From Sideroxydans sp. (lineage in GTDB: Bacteria; Pseudomonadota; Gammaproteobacteria; Burkholderiales; Gallionellaceae), in assembly GCA_028710605.1 (NCBI GenBank), contig JAQTTU010000002.1, forward strand, positions 341,105 to 405,104: DNA of 64,000 nt, in the 5' to 3' direction. Under the pieces are notes generated by a model that saw only the letters and a program-made list of their open reading frames with translations, did no database searches and was not told the DNA's origin. A program made the position numbers and the translations under genes. This document shows, one piece after another, positions 59,301 through 64,000 of the stretch; the first letter of the stretch is position 1; each line of letters starts with the position of its first letter.

Positions 59301-60692
59301 ATGAAAGATGATGTAATACCGCTGGTTTGTTTGATCGAAGACGACGAGATCATGGGCGAGTCGTTATACGACCGCTTCTCGCTGGAAGGCTTCAGGATCG
59401 AATGGCAGCGCACCGGCAAGGACGGCTTGCGCGCGATCCGCAGCAAAAACTACGACCTGATTATCAGCGACATCCATTTGCCCGACGTGAGCGGCGAAGA
59501 AGTGTTTATGCAGTTGCTGGCCGAAAAGCGCCTGCTGCCGCCGTTCATTTTCATCACCGGCTACGGTTCGATTGATCGCGCGGTGCGCTTGCTCAAACTG
59601 GGCGCAACCGACTACATCAGCAAACCTTTCGATCTGGATCAATTGGTCGAAAAGGCTCACATGCTGTGCCCGATGCAAATGGGCGATGTCGCTCCAGGGG
59701 AGGCGATTGTTGATGCGCTGGGCATTTCCCCGGCCATCCGCGCCATCGAGCATTCCATTCCGCGCCTCGCCAAACTCGCCAGCACCATTCTCATCACCGG
59801 CGAATCCGGGGTCGGCAAAGAACATGTGGCGCAGCTCATTCACCGTCATGCGCGCACCACGCCCGAAGCGCCGTTTGTCGCGGTCAGCGGCGGCGCGATC
59901 ACGGAAAGCCTGCTCGAATCCGAGCTGTTCGGGCACGAGAAAGGCTCGTTCACCGGCGCGGCCAAAGCGCGCAAAGGCGTGTTCGAACAGGCGCACGGCG
60001 GCACGCTGTTCCTCGATGAGATCGGCGAAATGTCGCTGGCCATGCAGGTCAAACTGCTGCGCGTGATCCAGGAGCGCAGCATCGTCCGCGTCGGCGGCGA
60101 AACGCCCATTCCGGTGGACGTGCGGCTGATTTGCGCCACCAACCGCGACTTGAAAAAAATGGTCGAGGAAGGCACTTTCCGCGAAGACTTGTATTACCGC
60201 ATTCACGTGATCCGGCTGCGCATCCCGCCGCTGCGCGAACGCAAGGAAGACATTCTGTGGTTCGCCAACCTGTTCCTGAAGCAATGCGCGCAACTGAGCA
60301 AGGAAACCCATCTCATTTCGCCCGCTGCCGAACGCGCGCTGCTCGAATACGACTGGCCGGGAAACTTGCGCGAACTCAAGCACAGCGTGGAGCGTGCCTG
60401 CATTCTTTCCAATAACCAGATGCTTGAAAACGATGCGTTCTTCGATGAAGGCTTCATGAATTCCGCCCACGCGCAGGAAGCTGCCGACATGTCGCCGGGC
60501 GACGGTACGCTGAACCATTACCTGCGCGATTGCGAGCGCAAATTTATCGTGCAGGCGCTGGAAAACAATCACTGGCATTTCGGCAATACCGCAACTGCGC
60601 TCGGCATCAGCCGCAAGAATCTGTGGGAGAAAATGAAGAAGCTCGACATCCATGCGGACAAACATGTCGTCGATTCGTTGAATAAACCTTGA
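59301..60692 (+). CDS. NtrC-family sigma-54-dependent response regulator
   Basis: 463 residues from MKDDVIPLVCLIEDDE with GAGG upstream. Receiver (phospho-Asp in LIISDIHLPDVSG, Lys in YISKPFDLDQ), central AAA+ domain with Walker A GESGVGKE, the sigma-54 contact loop GSFTGA (GAFTGA variant), Walker B GGTLFLDEIGEM and R-finger region, and a C-terminal Fis-type helix (NTATALGISRKNLWEKMKKL). As an enhancer-binding protein it needs sigma-54 promoters; two candidates lie at 55.5 and 56.0 kb. Confidence 0.95.
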   Translation: MKDDVIPLVCLIEDDEIMGESLYDRFSLEGFRIEWQRTGKDGLRAIRSKNYDLIISDIHLPDVSGEEVFMQLLAEKRLLPPFIFITGYGSIDRAVRLLKLGATDYISKPFDLDQLVEKAHMLCPMQMGDVAPGEAIVDALGISPAIRAIEHSIPRLAKLASTILITGESGVGKEHVAQLIHRHARTTPEAPFVAVSGGAITESLLESELFGHEKGSFTGAAKARKGVFEQAHGGTLFLDEIGEMSLAMQVKLLRVIQERSIVRVGGETPIPVDVRLICATNRDLKKMVEEGTFREDLYYRIHVIRLRIPPLRERKEDILWFANLFLKQCAQLSKETHLISPAAERALLEYDWPGNLRELKHSVERACILSNNQMLENDAFFDEGFMNSAHAQEAADMSPGDGTLNHYLRDCERKFIVQALENNHWHFGNTATALGISRKNLWEKMKKLDIHADKHVVDSLNKP

Positions 60693-60742
60693 AACGGCAG
60701 TGAAGATGAATACGCTGCTGCTTCATAACGTTGTGCTGTCTT

Positions 60743-60797
60743 TGTAGGTGCGAATTTATTCGCACTCGTTGGGCGTGCGAATAAATTCGCACCTACA
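60743..60797. repeat. Palindromic repeat, family D
   Basis: TGTAGGTGCGAATTTATTCGCAC, spacer, GTGCGAATAAATTCGCACCTACA between the convergent regulator and moaA genes. Confidence 0.92.
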
Positions 60798-60858
60798 AAT
60801 ACTCCAACTGCGGTTTTTGGGATCAATGAAGGGTGCGGGGCGCGCGCCCGGCGGCAGT

Positions 60859-61923
60859 TCAACCGCCGATATAAAACATTTCCACTTTGCTGTGCGTGCC
60901 GGCGCTTGCCGTATGGCGCAACTGCGAATAGCGGTCATCGCGTTTGCTCCAGCTATCGGCAATCAGGTTGGCGAGTGTGCCGTCACCTGCGCCATCCCGC
61001 AACGGGCCGCGCAAATCCAGACCATCGCTTGCGAACAGGCAGTTGTGCAGTTTGCCGTCGGTGGACAAGCGGGCGCGGCTGCATGCGTGACAGAACGCCT
61101 GTGTGACCGAAGCGATCACGCCGATCTCGCCGCCGCCGTCGGCGTAACGCCAGCGTTCCGCCACTTCGCCGCTGTAATTCGCATCGAGCTGTTGCAGCGG
61201 AAAACTTTTTGCGATGCGGTCGAGGATTTCGCGCGCCGGGACGACATCGTCCATGCGCCAGCCGTTGCTGCTGCCGACATCCATGTATTCGATAAAGCGC
61301 AGCACGATGCCGCTGTGGCGGAAGTGTGCGGCCATCGCCGCGATCTCGTGCTCGTTCACGCCGCGCTTGACCACCATGTTGACCTTGACCGGCTTCAAGC
61401 CTGCGGCCTGCGCGGCTTCTATGCCCGCCAGCACGGCGGACACGGGCACATCGGAATCGCTCATGCGGCGGAAAGTGGCATCGCTCAAGCCGTCCAGGCT
61501 GACCGTCACGCGATTCAGACCGGCATCTTTTAGCGCTTGCGCCTTGCGCGCCAGCAGCACGGCGTTGGTGGTCAGCGCGATCTCGGGCGCTGCACCATCC
61601 GGCGTTTGCAGGCGGGCGAGTTTTTCGACGAGGCGTTCGATGCCGCGCCGCAACAACGGCTCGCCCCCGGTCAGGCGGATCTTGTTCACGCCGAGGCTGA
61701 CGAACAGGCGCGCGAGGCGCTCGATTTCCTCGAAGGTGAGCAATGCGTTTCGTGCGAGGTGGGGGTGGTTGTCGTCGAATACTTCGCGCGGCATGCAATA
61801 GGTGCAGCGCAGGTTGCAGCGGTCGGTGACCGAGATGCGCAAGTCGCGCAGCGGGCGCTGCAAGCGGTCTTGCAGCGGCAACGCGTAGTCGCGCGGCACT
61901 TCAAAATTACGGTGGTCCGCCAT
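60859..61923 (-). CDS. moaA: GTP 3',8-cyclase (radical SAM)
   Basis: First enzyme of Moco synthesis. 354 residues; the radical-SAM [10 protein letters not shown] motif near residue 35, GGEPLLRRG, and the C-terminal second cluster ([21 protein letters not shown]) with the Gly-Gly end needed for activity (FYIGG). It starts 6 bp after tatC, so it is probably co-transcribed with tatABC, away from the other Moco genes. Confidence 0.96.
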   Translation of the reverse strand: MADHRNFEVPRDYALPLQDRLQRPLRDLRISVTDRCNLRCTYCMPREVFDDNHPHLARNALLTFEEIERLARLFVSLGVNKIRLTGGEPLLRRGIERLVEKLARLQTPDGAAPEIALTTNAVLLARKAQALKDAGLNRVTVSLDGLSDATFRRMSDSDVPVSAVLAGIEAAQAAGLKPVKVNMVVKRGVNEHEIAAMAAHFRHSGIVLRFIEYMDVGSSNGWRMDDVVPAREILDRIAKSFPLQQLDANYSGEVAERWRYADGGGEIGVIASVTQAFCHACSRARLSTDGKLHNCLFASDGLDLRGPLRDGAGDGTLANLIADSWSKRDDRYSQLRHTASAGTHSKVEMFYIGG

Positions 61924-61929
61924 CGGGCG

Positions 61930-62655
61930 CTACTTGGCGGCTGATGGCCGCATCCGGCTGCCGACGACGACTCCGGCCTCGTACAGCAGCCACATCGGGA
62001 TCGCCAGCATGCATTGCGAGATGACATCCGGCGGAGTCAGCACCGCACCGACGATGAACGCGCCGACGATGACGTAGGGGCGCGCTTCGCGCAATTTTTC
62101 GACGCTGACCACGCCCATGCGCACCAGCACCACGACCACCACCGGCACTTGGAACGACACGCCGAAGGCCATGAACATGCCCATCACGAAGCCGAGATAT
62201 TTTTCGATGTCGGTCATCACCGCCACCCCTGCGGGCGCTGCGGCGATCACAAAACCGAACACCGCCGGGAACACTAGGAAATAGGCGAAGGCCATACCCG
62301 CCAGAAACAGCAGCACGCTGGACAGGATGACCGGGAACAGGAATTTCTTTTCGTGCGCATATAAACCCGGCGCGACGAACTTCCACATTTGCAGCAGGAT
62401 GTAGGGCAGGGTAATCAGGAACGCGGCCATCATCGCCACCTTGAGCGGCACGAAGAACGGCGTGGTCACGTCGGTGGCGATCATCTGCGTGCCGTGCGGC
62501 AGCTTGGCCAGCAGCGGGCGCGCCAGCAGCGTATATAAATCCGAAGCCCACGGAAACAGGCCGAGAAACACCAGCAGAAACGCGACCAGAGAATGGGTGA
62601 TGCGGGTGCGCAGCTCGATCAGATGCGTGATGAGGGTTTGATGTTGGGCGTTCAC
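61930..62655 (-). CDS. tatC: Sec-independent (Tat) translocase subunit TatC
   Basis: 241 residues, six membrane helices. The N-terminal THLIELRTRITHSLVAFLLVF, containing the HLxELRxR-type signal-peptide docking region, and VTTPFFVPLKVAMMAAFLITLP are diagnostic. Starts within tatB (ATGA overlap). Tat exports folded cofactor proteins, including molybdoenzymes. Confidence 0.96.
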   Translation of the reverse strand: MNAQHQTLITHLIELRTRITHSLVAFLLVFLGLFPWASDLYTLLARPLLAKLPHGTQMIATDVTTPFFVPLKVAMMAAFLITLPYILLQMWKFVAPGLYAHEKKFLFPVILSSVLLFLAGMAFAYFLVFPAVFGFVIAAAPAGVAVMTDIEKYLGFVMGMFMAFGVSFQVPVVVVVLVRMGVVSVEKLREARPYVIVGAFIVGAVLTPPDVISQCMLAIPMWLLYEAGVVVGSRMRPSAAK

Positions 62656-63014
62656 GGTTGGGCGGGCGGCAAGGGAGGATTGACGGGCGTTGCGACGGAG
62701 GGGGCGGCTTCAGGCTGCGGCTTGTCCGGCGCATGTTCCATTTGTCGCACTTCGCGGTTGATGTCGGTATCGACCTGCTGCATGGAACGCTCCAGCGCAT
62801 CGGCCTCGGCCTTGATCTTGCGCTCCATCGCGCGCAGCTCTTCCACTTCCATGCTGCTGTTCACTTCCTGCTTGATCTGGTTGACGTAGCGTTGCAGCTT
62901 GCCCCACATCCGGCCCAGCGTGCGCGCCACCTGCGGCAAACGCTCGGGGCCGATGACCACCAGCGCCACCACCATGATGACCAGTATTTCCGAAAAATTG
63001 ACTTCGAACATCAA
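62652..63014 (-). CDS. tatB: Sec-independent (Tat) translocase subunit TatB
   Basis: 120 residues: one N-terminal helix (FSEILVIMVVALVVIGPERLP with the Glu and GP hinge), a charged amphipathic stretch and a Pro/Ala-rich tail. Second gene of tatABC. Confidence 0.94.
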   Translation of the reverse strand: MMFEVNFSEILVIMVVALVVIGPERLPQVARTLGRMWGKLQRYVNQIKQEVNSSMEVEELRAMERKIKAEADALERSMQQVDTDINREVRQMEHAPDKPQPEAAPSVATPVNPPLPPAQP

Positions 63015-63039
63015 TCAACCTCTGTTGTCAGCAAACCCA

Positions 63040-63258
63040 TCAGGCTTTGCTATGCGTGTGGCTTTTGACTTCGCCTTCGACCACTTGCCCGTCGTCGCGC
63101 AACTGCTTGGGGGAAGCGTCATCGCCTTTCATGCCGTCCTTGAAGCCTTTGACCGCCGCGCCCAGATCGCTGCCGATACCGCGCAGTTTGCTCGTGCCGA
63201 ACACCAGCACCACCACCAGCAACACGATCAACCAATGCCAAATACTGAACGAACCCAT
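63040..63258 (-). CDS. tatA: Sec-independent (Tat) translocase subunit TatA
   Basis: 72 residues: short helix [20 protein letters not shown] followed by the FG hinge, amphipathic helix ([16 protein letters not shown]) and acidic tail ending HTHSKA. 25 bp before tatB. Confidence 0.94.
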   Translation of the reverse strand: MGSFSIWHWLIVLLVVVLVFGTSKLRGIGSDLGAAVKGFKDGMKGDDASPKQLRDDGQVVEGEVKSHTHSKA

Positions 63259-63332
63259 TGCTCTCTCCTGTAAATATATTTTTTAAAAACCTCAAAACAG
63301 CATGCGAGTCATCAGCAAATATTGAGCCAGAT

Positions 63333-63380
63333 TGTAGGTCGGGCTTTAGCCCGACGTGTCGGGTTAAAACCCGACCTACA
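63333..63380. repeat. Palindromic repeat, family C
   Basis: TGTAGGTCGGGCTTTAGCCCGAC, GTG spacer, then TCGGGTTAAAACCCGACCTACA; nearly identical to 20298-20345. Lies upstream of tatA and just downstream of the Mrp gene. Confidence 0.92.
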
Positions 63381-63392
63381 TGTTTCGGCACA

Positions 63393-64000
63393 TCAAGTGT
63401 TCTGCACCACGATCTTGGGGAACGCCGCGCTGTGATCCTGCGCCATGTCGGCAATCTTCACTGCAATGCGCCGTGCCATTTGTTTGTACACTTTGGCAAG
63501 CTTGCCATCGGGGTCGGCCACCACGGTCGGCGTGCCGGAGTCGGCCTGTTCGCGGATGCGGATGTCCAGCGGCAAGCCGCCGAGGAATTCGGTGTTGTAA
63601 TCCGCGCACATTTTCGCGCCGCCGCCCGCGCCGAAGATATGTTCTTCGTGGCCGCAGTTGGAACAGATGTGGGTGCTCATGTTTTCCACGACACCGACGA
63701 TCTTGATGCCGACCTTCTCGAACATTTTGAGTCCCTTGCGCGCATCCAGCAGCGCGATGTCTTGCGGCGTGGTGACGATGACCGCACCGGTCACCGGCAC
63801 TTTTTGCGCCAGCGTCAGTTGCACATCGCCGGTGCCCGGCGGCAAATCCACCACCAGATAATCGAGGTTGTCCCAGTTGGTCTGGTGCAGCAATTGTTCC
63901 AACGCCTGCGTCACCATCGGGCCGCGCCACACCATGGGCGTGTCGATGTCGTTGATGAGGAAGCCGATGGACATGGCCTGCAAACCGTGGCTCAGCATCG
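63393..64000 (-). CDS. apbC: Mrp/ApbC/NBP35-type Fe-S cluster carrier ATPase (5' part outside window)
   Basis: At least 202 C-terminal residues. SIGFLINDIDTPMVWRGPMV, YLVVDLPPGTGDVQLTL (Walker B/switch) and IVTTPQDIALLDARKGL identify the Mrp P-loop family; CSNC in STHICSNCGHEEHIFG, of the usual CxxC bridging-cluster motif, is kept. The Walker A region lies beyond base 64000. The protein loads iron-sulfur clusters, fitting a genome rich in redox enzymes. Confidence 0.93.
   Translation of the reverse strand, partial: MLSHGLQAMSIGFLINDIDTPMVWRGPMVTQALEQLLHQTNWDNLDYLVVDLPPGTGDVQLTLAQKVPVTGAVIVTTPQDIALLDARKGLKMFEKVGIKIVGVVENMSTHICSNCGHEEHIFGAGGGAKMCADYNTEFLGGLPLDIRIREQADSGTPTVVADPDGKLAKVYKQMARRIAVKIADMAQDHSAAFPKIVVQNT

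Overview
The window reads as a contiguous chromosomal segment of a Gram-negative betaproteobacterium. The best guess is a Gallionellaceae-type iron oxidiser close to Sideroxydans/Gallionella. The basis is a cluster at 50.5-55.4 kb encoding an MtoA-like decaheme cytochrome, an MtrB/PioB/MtoB-like outer-membrane barrel, a CymA/NapC tetraheme quinol cytochrome and two monoheme cytochromes, set among ordinary betaproteobacterial housekeeping genes. The genus is an inference from gene content; no ribosomal RNA gene is present.

Layout. 0-5.4 kb: 3' part of a giant secreted repeat protein. 5.5-9.7 kb (minus): gatCAB with a DUF3050 gene behind gatA. 9.8-16.3 kb (plus): mreBCD-mrdA-rodA-rlpA cell-shape operon, then two rhodaneses. 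17.4-21.8 kb (minus): dapF, DUF484-xerC-rlmI, and a CoA-binding protein. 21.8-38.7 kb: three Na+/solute (acetate-type) symporter modules (DUF4212+SSS, DUF485+ActP, DUF4212+SSS) mixed with a DUF294/CBS regulator, an exonuclease, two sensor kinases, three response regulators and a NapC paralogue. All three symporter modules have a TGTAAG-N5-TGTAAG type direct repeat upstream. 38.7 kb: tRNA-Arg(CCG). 39.0-44.2 kb: a three-gene redox cluster I do not recognise as a described system. 44.3-49.8 kb (minus): mogA-moeA-mobA-mobB-higA-higB-moaE-moaD-moaC molybdenum-cofactor genes with an embedded toxin-antitoxin pair. 50.0-55.4 kb (minus): the extracellular electron-transfer cluster. 56.1-60.7 kb (plus): moeB and a PhnD-like binding protein / histidine kinase / sigma-54 activator triad. 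60.9-63.3 kb (minus): tatABC-moaA. 63.4 kb to the end: an Mrp/ApbC fragment.

How it fits together. The mto cluster can carry electrons from extracellular Fe(II) through the outer membrane and periplasm to the quinone pool. It appears to have a sigma-54 type promoter with a perfect 8-bp-arm palindrome about 120 bp upstream, and a sigma-54 activator is encoded 4 kb away, so a regulatory link is plausible. The 39-44 kb cluster joins (i) a cytoplasmic FAD/NAD(P) reductase with two cyclic-nucleotide domains and a four-cluster ferredoxin domain, (ii) a membrane protein with two H-X13-H helices expected to hold two b hemes, and (iii) an FHA-TM-decaheme protein. Together they look like a signal-gated electron conduit between the cytoplasm and the periplasm.

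The second theme is repeats. At least three palindromic families (arms differing, ends always TGTAGG...CCTACA), a C/G-rich CTCTCCC family and a GATGCCCGTCAATAGGCG family fill most intergenic gaps. Copies also sit in frame inside gatB, rlmI and moeA, adding peptide segments to these proteins.
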